Assembly (NCBI GenBank): GCA_050084515.1
Contig: CM114272.1
Span: 9,176,001-9,240,000, forward strand
Direction: 5' to 3'
DNA: 64,000 nucleotides
From: Blasia pusilla
Taxonomy: Eukaryota > Marchantiophyta > Marchantiopsida > Blasiales
The position numbers and the translations under genes are program-made. Numbering within the stretch: position 1 is the stretch's first letter; every line of letters starts with the position of its first letter. The notes beneath the pieces are model-generated. The model was not told the DNA's origin and made no database searches. It saw only the letters and a list, made by a program, of their open reading frames with translations. Shown piece after piece: positions 11,551 to 23,668 of the stretch.

Positions 11551-13271
11551 TCATAAGCACCTCAGACAACAAGAATGAATGGAGAAGCCTAGCCTGCCTC
11601 CCAGCCTCACCGCTCTGTGGGTCCAACTCCACAGTAGCACTCTGATGCTCTGTTGCGTGGGCTCTGACGCTCGAGTGGCTCCTCTCGTAACTACAGCTGA
11701 TGCCTCAACCTGTGCTGCAATCGCCATATAAGAGAGATCATACCCTCCATAAGAGGTGGAAGCCCCTACTCTCGAACTTGCTCTCGAACCTGCTCTATGC
11801 TGGATACCAGCCATAGTAGCCAACTTCTGCTCCAAGTGCTCAATCATGGCAGCCATAACTGACTCTGTTGTGGTGGTAGGGGTAGCCACCGTAGGCTCTC
11901 CAACCACTGGTCCACCTCTACCACCCCTACCACCTCTACCATCTCGGCCTCTCGGAGCTACTCCACCACGGCCGCGGCCTAATCTCAACTCTGGATGAAG
12001 ATAAAAGCAACGCTCTCGAGGATGACCTGGTCTCCCGCAATGATCACACTGAGTTGGGGCCGACTGAGGCCCATCCTCCAAAGTCCGTCTCCCATCCCCT
12101 TGGGGACAAAACCTCTTAACATGATCACCTCCACATGTCCAACATGATTGTCCTTGCTGCGGGGCAGCAAATGAAGGCCTTAGTCTCTGCGCAAGTGTCC
12201 CTCTAGGACCTGATTGAGGTCGTGTGTACCCCCACGACTCCCACTACTACTACCACCACCACTACTACGAGACTGTGAGATGGGCTGCTGAACACGAGAA
12301 GTAGTAGTTCTATCCGTACTAAATGTGGATATCACCACACTCTCCTTCACCATGTTAAGCTCAATCTTCTCAGATAGAGCAAACACATGGGTCAATGTGG
12401 GTGAATCATCACTCATAAGAGTAGCATCACGTACCCTGCGGCGCAACTCTCTGTCCAAGATCCCATACCAAAATTGGACTGCCTTAGCCTCAGCCACACC
12501 CTAGGTAACTGAAATCAAGCGTCGCATACGAGTGTATGCCTCACAAAGACTCTCACCAGTCTTTCGCTCAAATTCTTGAAGACTCCTCAACTTCTCTGTC
12601 TTCACTCCCTGATAGTTCTTCTTCAACCTCTTGAAGAACTCTACAACCGGGCTGAACGATGGTAGGGCACTAGTACCTCCACTAGTACCCCCACTGGTAC
12701 CTCCATGGGTACCTCCACTGGTACCCCCACTCCGGCTCGTACTCGTACCACTCAACGTCGGGCTGGCTGGCATAGTAGGAGCATTACTACCAATACCACC
12801 ATGGGAGATAGACACATAGCCTGGAGACCAATATTGTCTCCACGCCTCAATCTCAGCAACATGGTCCTTCCTAAACTCATGGTAATCATCCAAGGGTGGT
12901 CCCTCCAAGTGCTGAAACAACCCCTTCCAAGCCAAGAAGGGTATAAACAAGGTGGCGTTCCGCAACATCTGCATATCACACCATGTATCAAACTCTTGCA
13001 TTAAGTCCTCCAACTTAATGGTGCCCACTGCACCCGAGTATCGTTGTGGGCCCTTCATGGCCCCATATATCCCGTCCATGTCCCAAATCAATGGAGCTAC
13101 AACACTCGATAACAACGTAGAAGACTCGGTGTTTGGAACACCCTCGTCCTCCTCTTCATCAACCGTCGGAAGTGGAAAAGGTAGCCGATACCTCAATCCA
13201 CTCTGTGTCAAACCACCATTGTCCGCACCACGGTCCCCAACCAAACCTTCAGACAACTCCGTGATGACCAA
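11551..13271 (-). pseudogene. G1 Gag with two zinc knuckles
   Basis: The frame from 13271 (about 256 codons) holds the retrotransposon gag fold: FNPVVEFF-like SFSPVVEFFKRLKKNYQGVK, then GESLCEAYTRMRRLI. After one stop it continues at 12497 (AEAKAVQFWYGILD). A Ser/Gly-rich linker leads to two zinc knuckles: CWTCGGDHVKRFC (CX2CX3HX4C) near 12150 and CDHCGRPGHPRERC (canonical CX2CX4HX4C) near 12020. An RGG-like Arg/Gly tract follows. A further gag tail (ELDPQSGEAGRQARL..., 11632-11273) leads into the protease. Gag packages element RNA. Confidence 0.85.
12640..12740 (-). repeat. Short tandem repeat inside G1 gag (Gly/Ser/Thr linker)
   Basis: Several near-identical 12-bp units of the type GGTACCnnCnGT encode a repeating GGTSGGTS linker in Gag on the minus strand. 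G2 does not have this expansion, so it probably arose by slippage in the G1 lineage. Confidence 0.7.
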
Positions 13272-14864
13272 GGCTGATGCCGTACCACCACCAAATTACC
13301 ACCACTAAGTAACCAAGTGACGTCGATGTCGCTGTACTATTCTAGCTCTACTAGCTATGGGTGTAGGCAACCTAACATGTCATCACCACAAGAAGCCTCC
13401 CACAGTCTACTGGTCATCACTCCAGCCTCACTGCCGGTAGCACACAGGAGTAACACTACTCTGGAAATCAGCGTCAACCCTAACAATGGGCGCGCAAGCA
13501 AGAAGCAACAATAGAGGGGATCCAAACACAGGAAGTCCAACGATAACCCTCCAATCGTAAATGGAAATCAAGGTAACAAAATCCACCAAACGTGGCACCC
13601 CCTAAATCCACAGAACCCACCACACAATTCTAACGCAATAGCTACTCCGCCGCGGGTCGATGACGTGCTAGTCGGACTCGCAGCACCTGAAAATATCATA
13701 TGTATGGAGAGGCTACACTGTACTATGCGCTAGAGGTCCATGAACCAAAAACCTGAGATGCATAAAGCGCCTAACACATCTCCAAAAAACACCAAATGAG
13801 CTACACCAGTGTGTACACTGGCATAGTTAAGAACTCAGTAGTTAAGCGTATTCTAGGCAGAATAGCCCAAAGATGGGTGACCAGTTATGCAACACTCAAA
13901 TCACAAATCCTGCAAAAACTGCCTCACGCCCAAGCAAGCATGCTTGCTTGCTTGCTCCTTGCTCCTTACTCCGCCTCTCACGCCCACTCACCCCGAGCTA
14001 CCATGAGTTGCCTCGAAGCTCTGTACTCCGAGCTAAAAATCAGACAAACTTGTTGTCCATACACCTCCAGAATCGCAAATCCGATAGCGCTTCCGCCCAG
14101 ATTCATGCACGCAGAAATCCGCAATGCTGCACACACTCAAGCAGATAGCTTCACATAAGATCACAATACAAGTAGCAGTAGGAACCTCTCACCCGATCTG
14201 GATGAACTTCAACAGAGCTTCCGCACTCCAAGCTCTCCACATCAGAAAACCGTCGAACATGAACCAGAATCTTCAATCCTTGATAACTTCCAACTCCATT
14301 GACAAAATCCGGCGATCTAAAGCACGTTGGAAAGCTCTCAACAAGGCACTTCTTTCCCAACCAAGCACGCACCAGATTCCCACATCCAACATAGGCCACA
14401 AGCCATGGATATCCACGGCTGAGTACACAATCAGCCCTAACCAGATCCTATTGATCCACAATCGAAGCTATCATTGATCCACTCCAGTTCTTTGAGTGAA
14501 ATCCGTGAAAGACCTATTATCATAAAACACGTATAGAATCACATAAAATCGAGCCAAACCCACTCCAGGATGGGAGAATCCAGGTCGAAGCTTGCGGGAA
14601 CCACCATAACCAAGACCTCTACTCACTACTAAGGCTAACTCCCAACGCAACAGGCTCAACTCAAAGAACTAATTGTTCTTTGAGTGCACTCCACACTATA
14701 TCCTCCAACCTAAGAGCGGGCCCTACTAGAAAAGTCACCCTCAAGTGAGTAACCCCCAACCCTATGTATGAAACCGCATCTCTACCAAGACACTGCGGCC
14801 CTACATAAGGTATGGCCTCTACTAGCACACTATATTCTACGACATAATCCGTATGGTCATGACA
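13272..14864 (-). other. G1 5' end: LTR and untranslated leader
   Basis: This 1.6 kb lies between the element's 5' border (TGTCATGACC... on the minus strand) and the gag start. No protein domain is recognisable; the short frames here are unconvincing. It does not align by eye with the leader of G2, so the two elements differ in their regulatory regions. The LTR/leader junction and primer site could not be identified. Confidence 0.55.
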
Positions 14865-17800
14865 GCCTTATAAGTAGCGGAAGCTCGTCTAGTCTGCAAG
14901 AGAGTCCGCTATTTGTAGGTAATGGTTTAAATATAGGAAGGATTTGTGGTAGAAGCTTCCGTGGTCGTGGTGGATATCAAACCTATGGAGGAAGTAGCAC
15001 TCAATATAATGTCGTTCAATCAACTACAAACTAGTACAAGAGACAATCACAAGGTGATGATGGTGGAAATCGTTGGGGTCGAGGTTAACAACAGAGGGTC
15101 TTTGGATCTTGCAATTACTCTGAGATAAAGGATCACTATGTAAAGTTTTTCTTCAAGAAGAAGGCATATATGAGAACATGGGTCTTACAACAACAAAACT
15201 ATGTGGAGCAACAACCCCAAAAGCTGTACCAAGAATAACAATATTTACAAACTGAGCATCTCTAGATCATGATTCATCATATGGGAGCAATGGTCAAGAA
15301 ATACTCTACAAAAGATTGGTACATCGACAGAGATGCATCTAATCATATGACCTCAAACGCTTAATGGTTCAGTAGTATAGAGCCAGTATGTCGCGACCCT
15401 CATAACCAAACGAGGGCCAAGCAGAAGATCTGAACTCTAGTGAGCTCATGTTAGGATGGTTTACGCTTTGGAGTTAGAGAAACATAAGGGCAAGACACAA
15501 GCGCGGCGAGCGTTTCAAGTGTTTCAAGCGTTTATGGTCACAACTAAGAAACCAAAACCAAACGCGAAACCCAAACTTAAGCGAAATCGAGTCTCGAAAG
15601 GAGACGTCGCTAAGGGGTGAGAATCGGACTTGGGACGCGACTAGCGTTTGGAGTTTTTGACTATAATTTTGACCATGAATTTTAGTGCCAAGATGCGTTT
15701 GGGACAAGTAAGGTAGCGTAGGAAGATTATGCAAAGTCATTTCCAGCGCACTAAAAAACTTGGCAAACGCTTAAGCAGAAGCCGAGATATGGGCCAAAAC
15801 TGACTGGAGGAGGAGTCGGGTTGAGGGCCAAAAAGAGGGGCATGGGTGCTCTTTCCCAAGGTCCGTTAGACAGCTGGGACCGCTAGATGCGCAAACCAAA
15901 GTGTTTCATCATCTAATCTTATAATAGGACTTCCTAAATTAGCGAGTCCTACTACGTTAGAGGTATGTCATGCTTGCCAATTTGGAAAACAGGGTAGATT
16001 TCCATTTCCACAGTGAGATAGAAGAGCATCCAAGATATTGGAGTTGATTCACAATGATGTGGGGACAACATCACAACATAGCCTTAGTGGTTGCCACTTC
16101 TTTGTTTCATTTATTGATGACTTTTCTAGGTATATATGGGCATACTTTCTGGAAGCCAAGTGAGAGGTATTCTTAGCGTTCCAAACATTTAGAGTTTTTG
16201 TAGAGAAGCAGACTATAAAACACATGATGAAATTGCGTTGTGATGGAGGAGTAGAATACCTTTCAATAGAGTTTGGCTAATACTTATGTCAGAATGACAT
16301 CCAATGTCGAGTGACTTGCCGTTACACTCCACAAAAAAATGGAGTGGCTAAGAGGAAGAATCGACATATTATTGAGGTGGTACGAGCTATTGGGTAGAAT
16401 GAGAAGAACATGCCTAAGGTGTATTGGGCAGAGGCTGTTGTGTGCGTAGTCTTCTTAATCAACTGAACTCCAATAGTAGAAGTTCATGAGAAGACTCCAT
16501 TTGAAGTCTTCACAGGAAGTAAACCTCATTTTTCCTTCTTGAAAGTATTTGGTTGTATTTGTTATGCTCATGTTCCTTCTAAAAGATACCAGAAATTAGA
16601 TCCAAAATCTGAAAGATGTATATTCATTGGCTATGCTGCTGGAACTAAGGGGAATAAGTGCTAAATTCCATCCTATAGGCAACTCATTATTAGTCGCGAT
16701 GTTGTCTTTGATGAGCTAAAGTCATGATATGCTCTATCTGAGCCTATTCTACATCTAAAATCGTCTATTGAGGGGAGAATATGGTTGTAAACCAACAGAC
16801 ATTGCCTACAAATTCCCCAAGTATTAGTGTAGGATTAGGAGAGATTTGTCAGTTAAATCTATGAGTCCATCAACGAGAAGAGTATGTATTCATTCTGTTG
16901 ACATTAGTCAGAGCTCGAGTCAAGTGTTAGAGGTATCTATCTCTCAACAACAACTTTGTAGATCAAGTGGAGTCACACATCATATTCATAAATTCATAAA
17001 TGAAGGTTTTTTTGTGACACATCATGCATATATGATGACTACCCTTCAAGAACAAGAGCCGAATTATTTTGAAGAAGCTCCAAGTAAAGTCGAATGGATT
17101 GAACCTATGGAGGAAGAGCTTGTTATATTAAGATATCAACATACATGAGAGCTGGTTGATATACCTTCTGGTAAGGAAGCTATCGATTTCAAATGGGTTT
17201 ACAAAATCAAGCGCAATCAAGATGATACAATTAATAGACACAAAGCCAGATTGGTGGCTAAGGGCTATTCACAACAATATGGCATCGATTATGAGGAAAT
17301 ATTTAGTCATATTACAAAGACGGTGACTACAAGAACAATGGTTGTAGTTGCAGTAAGTAAGAAGTGGAGATTACATCATAAGGACGTCAAGAATGCCTTC
17401 TTGAATGAAGATCTATATAAGGAGGTATATATGACTCAACCAACTACATATGAGCATCCCAAGTTTCCATTTCGGGTTTGCAGGTTGAAGAAAGCTCTAT
17501 ACGGGCTCAAACAAGCTCCAAGAGCTTGGTATGGCAAGATTACATACGTACTACAAGAGTTGAGCTTTAGGGTATATGATTTTGACTCCTCGTTATATGT
17601 CTTGAGAGGACAAGATCATACGATTATGATTGTGTTGTATGTAGACGACCTCTTGATTATTGGGAGTACTAAGGATATGGTACAAAAAGTCAAGCTAAAG
17701 TTATAGCACAATTTGATATGAAGGACTTGGAAGAACTCAAGGACTTCCTTGGTGTTGAGTTTATCAAGGTTGGAGAGAGCATGTGGCTATTACAATAACA

Positions 17801-17945
17801 ATATGTTCTTCACATGTTTTCAAAATATGGTATGACGGCTTGAAAGTCAATCTCTACACCCTTGGACCAAAGTATGAAGCTAAAAGTGGATGAAGGAGAG
17901 TTGTTTGAAGATTCAAAGAAAATCAAATTCTTGTTAAACTAATAT
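14865..17945 (+). pseudogene. Ty1/copia gag end, integrase and RT, decayed
   Basis: Copia resumes with SSGSSSSLQESPLFVG and an RGRGGY stretch of the gag tail. Next come a protease-like WYIDRDASNHMT (DSGASNHMT altered to DRDA), VCHACQFGKQGRFPF of the pre-integrase domain, and an integrase with many stops (VSFIDDFSRYIWAYF, CRYTPQKNGVAKRKNR). The RT is best preserved at 17251-17706: ARLVAKGYSQQYGIDYEEIF, KDVKNAFLNEDLYKEVYM, LKKALYGLKQAPRAWY and the catalytic YVDDLLI. The RNase H end and 3' LTR are not seen, so the element is 3' truncated. It is interrupted at 15389. Confidence 0.85.
15389..15900. mobile_element. LTR-like insertion or replacement inside copia
   Basis: Copia coding similarity stops at 15388 and resumes near 15905. 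The foreign segment opens TGTCGCGACCCTCATAACC, a start typical of plant gypsy LTRs (TGTCACGACC...), and holds no domain. It may be a solo or partial LTR. The right border is approximate, and copia sequence may have been lost at the site. Confidence 0.4.
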
Positions 17946-18278
17946 TTAGCTCTAAAGAATTGAATGGATTGTAAGGAAAACTCTGTAAAATGTGGACTAT
18001 GGAAAAGGACCCGTCATCCTAACTCTCATGACACACATTCTCCATTCTATTGTGGATGAATTCCATCGTAGGAGATGAACAATGTGGATGACTACTCCGC
18101 AAGCAACACAAATGTATACATAGCAAACTAAACTAACGACAATGGTGAATCCTAACAAGGAGATGGAGATAAAAGTGGAATTGAAACGTCGAGTCCAATT
18201 ACCCTAAAATCTATAGCTACCTCTCCGCAAGAAGTTTTGGGTCAATAATGCCAGAGTGCCCCTAAACTATTTGTTAAA
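17946..18278. other. Intergenic, nothing recognised
   Basis: No copia RNase H or LTR, and no other gene or clear repeat, is visible in this 330-bp gap between the truncated copia and a Helitron. Confidence 0.5.
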
Positions 18279-18434
18279 TCTATATTATTGTTGTGGAGTG
18301 CCTCTTTAGCCTGAGATCACCTCTCCTTTTGACACATGTCCTTTCTAGCCAATGGGATAGTTCGGTGTCTAACCCAATAGGAGTTTGGAAGAGTAATATA
18401 AAATAGAATCGTGCATTGCACGGGTATCGGCTAG
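18279..18434 (+). mobile_element. Non-autonomous Helitron-like element, copy 2
   Basis: 156 bp from TCTATATTATTGTTGTGGAG to CTAG. The hairpin CGTGCATTGCACG lies about 10 bp from the end. A|T flanks are present. Nearly the same internal sequence (GACACATGTCCTTTCTAGCC) occurs in the copy at 61851-61992. This is the best-preserved member of the family in the window. Confidence 0.85.
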
Positions 18435-19809
18435 TATTCATAATAACCAATATGCGGCCTTTTGATAGGGGTGGGATAGAAAAAAAATTTAGTTCGTATA
18501 CCGATATACAAACCACCATTGGTTTGTTTGCCTTTTATATAACCCACTACGGGAAGAGAATAGGATGGATGGGAAGTTTTGGGACGGAATTAGAAGGAGA
18601 CTACAAGTTGTTACTAGGAGGGTACAAAGTTATCACATGAATATCATTAACATTAATCACGCGAACTTAGGTCATACGAATTTATGATAGGCATAAATGC
18701 AAAATTTTGAAACACCAGTAAATATTCATGTATTACCATTTGGGTTAAAGAATATAAAATGTTCATGAGTATGAGATACCTATTTAAAAATTCAACCTGG
18801 ATGAATTACTTATATTATTTTCTTAATGGAAAAATCGTTTCATATACACTTTTTGGTCCATTAGATCTCCCACAACGTTTCCCGTAGCAGACCTAGAAGC
18901 TTCATTTAGTGTAGCCGGCAATGAAAGGTGAAGAACGCGGGGGATTGTGGTTGTCGAACGACAGCAGCCGCCAGGCTTTACAGGAGTGCATCTGAGTACC
19001 AAGGGCCACAAAGATTCAGCAGTTTCCGTCATGTTATACAAGCTGTCTTCGAGAGATCTGTAGTCACTGAGACGCGCCGAAATCTTTAGCGAGAGATGGG
19101 GATGACTCGATGTTAGGTGTGTCTCAAACGAGAAAGCGGTCTTTCAATAGCTATGCATTGAGATGAGACGGACGACATTGTGGAGAGGAGGCTCACAAGA
19201 CCCATTCAAGCGGTGGAGCGACCGTTAATTGTGAGTAAACTGCTGAGGTTCTGATGGGATACCGAGATATCGAGACTGTCTGCTGTCCATAATCTGGAAG
19301 ACGCCCAAATTTGATGCCAAAAGGTACACCAAATGGTACTGCTTTTACTTTTTTTCTTTCACTAGGACAAGACTGGCAGGAAACTCTCTCCAACTTAGAG
19401 GCACATGTAACAATATTTGTGTTGATTACGTCTAAAGGAAAGGCAAAAACTTTTCTGCTGTAATGACCTAGCCATCGACAGCTAGCTATGGGATCATTTT
19501 TCACTCACTCAAAATTCACATTGTTTTCATCTGTTCTAACCGAGAGGGTATTGGACTTTGATTTCTGTGTGACAGGTAATCTTGCCTCCATACGTTAAGC
19601 TCCCTACGTCTCCTACTCGAAGGCTGGCAGGCTTTGCGGTAGACAGTCATGTTCGCGAACTCGAGCTTCGAATTGGACCGTTGTGGGTTACAAGTAGACC
19701 AGGAGAAACAAGCGTTCAAAGGAGGCATTTAAATTGGATGTGGAGGAGGACTCCAAATTCATGTTACTTCTTGGTAAGGTCACCTGATGATGTGTATGTC
19801 TACAGGAGA
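18435..19809. other. Intergenic and 3' flank of DUR3
   Basis: The right part is likely the DUR3 3' untranslated and terminator region, since DUR3 reads leftward and stops at 19810. The minus-strand frames at 18823-19041, 19193-19504 and 19516-19728 show no family features. At 18733 a 20-base stretch (TACCATTTGGGTTAAAGAAT) is identical to the gypsy RT coding sequence for LPFGLKN in G2. Confidence 0.45.
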
Positions 19810-22800
19810 TTAAAGGCCGATTTCCTTCTCGTCATCTCGTGTCTTTTTTTTCTCTGCTGTGTTGTCGTCTTCCTTTCCCAGCAAGTAGAGGCGTTCGGCA
19901 TCAGGGTTAGTCTTCATGATGGACTCCAGCTTTAAATCGATGTCGTTCATCTTGCTGAGCATGATGTCGTCTGTGAACATTCCACTCAAAACTAGGGTAA
20001 TTGTCTCCCAGCTTTCGTAAAGAGGTAAGAAAATAATGACGACAGAGCCCAACGTTCCCCATACGATAGAGACAATGGCCCAAAAGGTGAAGTAGGCCTC
20101 AGAGAAGACTTTAGCTGGAAGGCTCAGCAAAGGCCAGAGGAATAAAATGACGACAGTGAATCCACAACCCCACTTGATGATCCACCAGCGAGCTTGCCTC
20201 AAGTTCTCTTCCTTGTACTCGTCCTGAGGCACATCTGAGTCCTCGATTTCCACCATTGTGATGTGCTTGGTTGTATCCCAGGTGTAGTTCTGGGGATTGA
20301 ATATGCTCACAACAAAACAGACAGCTCCACCGGTGAGGATGGAGACAAGATTTCCAGCCAGCATTGGTGCATTTCTGCCTGTGGTATCCAGATTAATTCT
20401 GCCATACTCGACTTTAGTAACAGAAAGCCATGTTGTGACACCAGCCACACAGCCAAGAATGCATCCTGAAATGGCCCCCTTGGCATTTGCCTTGCTCCAC
20501 AGCAAAAGGAAGGCAACAGGCATGACTGCAGAACCAATGAACACTCCCATTGCCAAGTACATCCACCCAAGAGAAACTCCTGCTTTGTTCAGAATCACTG
20601 CCAGCACACCCATAAAGAGACCAAAAATCAGCACCACCCATCGGGACACTTTCAAGATCTGCTTGCCTGTGGCCTTGGGGTTGACATAGGTGCGGTAGAT
20701 GTCGTATGTCACCAAAGTGGAAACGGCAACTAGCTCTGCGGACCCAGCGGATGTCACAGCCCTGCATCATCAGTTTCCCAGAAAGGCATAACATGATCAG
20801 ATTTCCCACAGTGCAGACTGTCTATCTTCATTTCTTCCACATCGGCACATCCATGCTTCAACAGACAAGGTTGCCGGGAGAGAGAAGATTAATTGAACAA
20901 GTACATCCTTGTTGTTTTTCTTCGTGCAAATGACAACGATCCAGGAGACTGTAACTCACATGAAGAGCATGGTGAGAAGCAGAACAGCACCGAATTTGCC
21001 CATCAGTGCAACAGCTGTGGCTGGAGGAACGAGACCACGACCTGCCTCTGCAGCAGTGAGGGGAAGGTCTAGTGCCAGAGCTCCCAAACCAAGAGATGTA
21101 GCCAGAGAGAAGGGAACAGCGAACCAAACAAGGCCTCCGAGCAAGTACCCCTTATGAGTTGATGTGGGCCTCGCTGCAATAGCACTCATCCAGTAACCCT
21201 GTCAACCAACAGACAAGCAAAGTTCTTAGCCAGTTTTTTTCTTTTTAATTTCTTCGATCATGCTCTAAAAACTGAACCATGATTAGACCCTAAGACTCGG
21301 CAGCTAAAGAGACGCCGTTCTCGATCTGTAGTCCACGAAGAGTAGGTGGCAACCCTCTGCTCGAGTTTTTTCATGCTCACATTGTCAACAAAAACCGTCC
21401 CGAAGTTGCCGATAATGTTGATGATGCCAAAAACTAGGCCACCGGAGCTCAGCATGGTGAGGTAGGAGCCACCGTGATTGCCACTAACTGGACCGCATGC
21501 TTGGTTCGAGTAAGAGAGGGGTGATGTGCACCCTCGAGACCCAGAGGCCACCTCCGAGAGCTTCTGATAAACGTCTTTCGGACTTCCCAATTTGCTGCTG
21601 GCAACGTACACCAGGAAGACGAAGACAACGAGCACAACATGAACTGCACACCAATCCACGAGCACACCCGCACTTCGAAGTCAATGCTTCAAATTTGCTG
21701 TTAAGTGTTCTGCACTGCCGCTAGTCATACAAATTCACTCTGTATCTGCATCAAGACCGCACTCCTCACAATTACCACTCAACGCAGCTCCTGGTCAGCC
21801 ACACAGCTCACATCAGCCACACCACAAGATTTCTCCAGCTCTGATCCACAATGAACAGTTTAAGCGATATTCTTATGACGATTGTGGGCTACACTGGTAA
21901 AGATTTTGCCAACTCACCGACAACCGAATGAATGTAACTGGCCAAGAATGTAGCCTTGAGCCCTCCAGCAAGAGTGTACACGATCACACCAAGAGGGATC
22001 AAGAAACTAGCTGCATAGAGGTTCATGCCAGTCAGTGCTTCCACCACCGCAGATCCCCCCAACAGAAGCATGGCCGTGACGATGATGTTCGTCATGAAAC
22101 AGAAAAAAAGGAACACCATGTGCGCAGCGAATCCCCATCTGCACAGTGCCCGAATCTCAGCCAGTCATTGCGAGTAACACGGCCACAATAAAGCGTCTGC
22201 CATCGGTATTCAAGTTACTTTTCAAATGGTTAGCCGTCACAAGTCTCAACCAGATGAGGACTGTTCGGATAGTTTCTCGGCGCCAGTTAGTTTGGAATAA
22301 GAGGATTAACCTGAAGCAACGAATATCAAGCACACGCAAATTCATTTCAACTTTCGAGGCTCTTCGATCCCTTCGATCGCCTCTACGATCAGCGAAGAAA
22401 TTGCATACAAGAAATATATGAATAATGGGGATCACCACCTTGCAAGGACGATTTCGCAGATTGTGTGAGCCGCAGGTGCTTTCCGCTTGATTTCAATCGC
22501 CATCACCCCGAACAGGAGAACCTGTAGCATTTCTTTTAGGGGTCAAAACTTCAAGCGCCGAAACTTCCCACGTCTCATCTCCAACTAGACATCTACACGC
22601 GCGTCCCATGAAACCAGAGTCCACGAGCTGACACACGGACTATGTGGGCGTCTAATGTATGGACGCCTGGAACACTAATCCAGGATCTCGCGAACCTAGA
22701 GCTTCGTCGGGCAGCGGAGGGAACAACAGAGCAGGAGAAGTTAAGAGTCCAACCTGAACGGTTGCTCCGCTGGCGTACCAAAATGGTCCACTCACACCAT

Positions 22801-23301
22801 ATTCCCACGCGACATTGGAACTCTGCAAAATTGTTGCTGCCCATGTCCACTGTGCACCTCCACATACGTTAGCTACGAGATGACTAGCAAAATTAGCGAT
22901 TATCAGCGAAATTTGGCCTCCGCATTCCTACACTGCGTTGGGCGAGTATCCTGCTCTACACTGGCCGAGCAATTTTCATACCTCGAGCAAGTGCGAGTCA
23001 GTTTTCGTCGGTTCACATCGCGGGAAGAGAGGCCAGAACAACAGCAGAAGATCACGACAAGCGAGCGGGAGAAAATTAAAGACGAGCTGAGTAGAACCTG
23101 TGAAACGATGACACTGGCAATTAGACCAGTTTTGATGCTGCGACCGGCAGTGTTAAACCACTCCGAGGTGTGCACCGCGCCTAAGAACCTCTTTTCCAGC
23201 CACACCTGCAAACACAGAGTCCAAGTTACTCCACCTTTCCAGCATCCTCACAAGCGAAGCACCGTTGGCACCGGGGAGCTTATCAAACGCTGGGTACTAC
23301 C

Positions 23302-23346
<45 letters not shown>

Positions 23347-23668
23347 AATTAACGCCCGTTAGACACTATCAGGCATTCACTAATGCCAGGCACAACAGTC
23401 CATTCCACTGCACAACGCCTTCCAAGTTTCTTGAGCTTGATAGTGAAATAGCAGAAAAGACGACTCTATTATAATGAAGTGAGGGATTTACAAGGAAGGA
23501 GGTGAAGAAGGCAAAGAAGGCACCGAAGCCCAGAACCACAGCGTAGCCCACTCCTTGACCCAATACGGGCTTATTTGCGAAGTAGCTTGTTTCCCTGGTA
23601 CACACCCCATCAATTAAGTGATAAAACTGGGCCCCGAATTGTACATCCGGGGGACAGGTCATCGCCAT
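19810..23668 (-). CDS. DUR3: Urea/H+ symporter DUR3, eight exons, complete
   Basis: High-affinity urea:proton symporter of the sodium:solute symporter superfamily, a multi-pass plasma-membrane protein. Exons on the minus strand: 23668-23492, 23205-23098, 22849-22754, 22521-22439, 22138-21918, 21643-21381, 21198-20960, 20761-19810. All junctions are GT-AG and the reading phase is kept, giving 712 residues (Arabidopsis DUR3 is about 694). Diagnostic stretches include [90 protein letters not shown] and the [17 protein letters not shown] helix. The tail is hydrophilic and charged ([13 protein letters not shown]). I chose the ATG at 23668, which opens [12 protein letters not shown]; an in-frame ATG at 23698 would add ten residues. 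No disabling change was found, so the gene looks functional. Confidence 0.95.
23304..23345. repeat. (CT)21 microsatellite in DUR3 intron 1
   Basis: A pure CT run of about 21 units in the 286-bp first intron of DUR3. On the gene's own strand it reads as an AG run and lies about 100 bp upstream of the exon 2 acceptor. Confidence 0.95.

Larger units (their letters stand above)
6303..14864 (-). mobile_element. Ty3/gypsy element G1, minus strand, nested in copia
   Basis: This 8.6 kb element reads right to left: gag, protease, remnant cytosine-5 methyltransferase, RT, RNase H, integrase, PHD finger. On its own strand it begins TGTCATGACC at 14864 and ends GCACGACA at 6303, so the ends form TGTC/GACA inverted termini. 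Copia gag sequence lies directly on both sides, which proves nested insertion. A clean target-site duplication is not visible (flanks TGCGC and GCCTT). A purine-rich tract precedes the last 105 bases of the 3' end. The 3' and 5' ends do not look like long matching LTRs, so LTR structure is uncertain. Several stops and frameshifts make it inactive. Confidence 0.85.
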
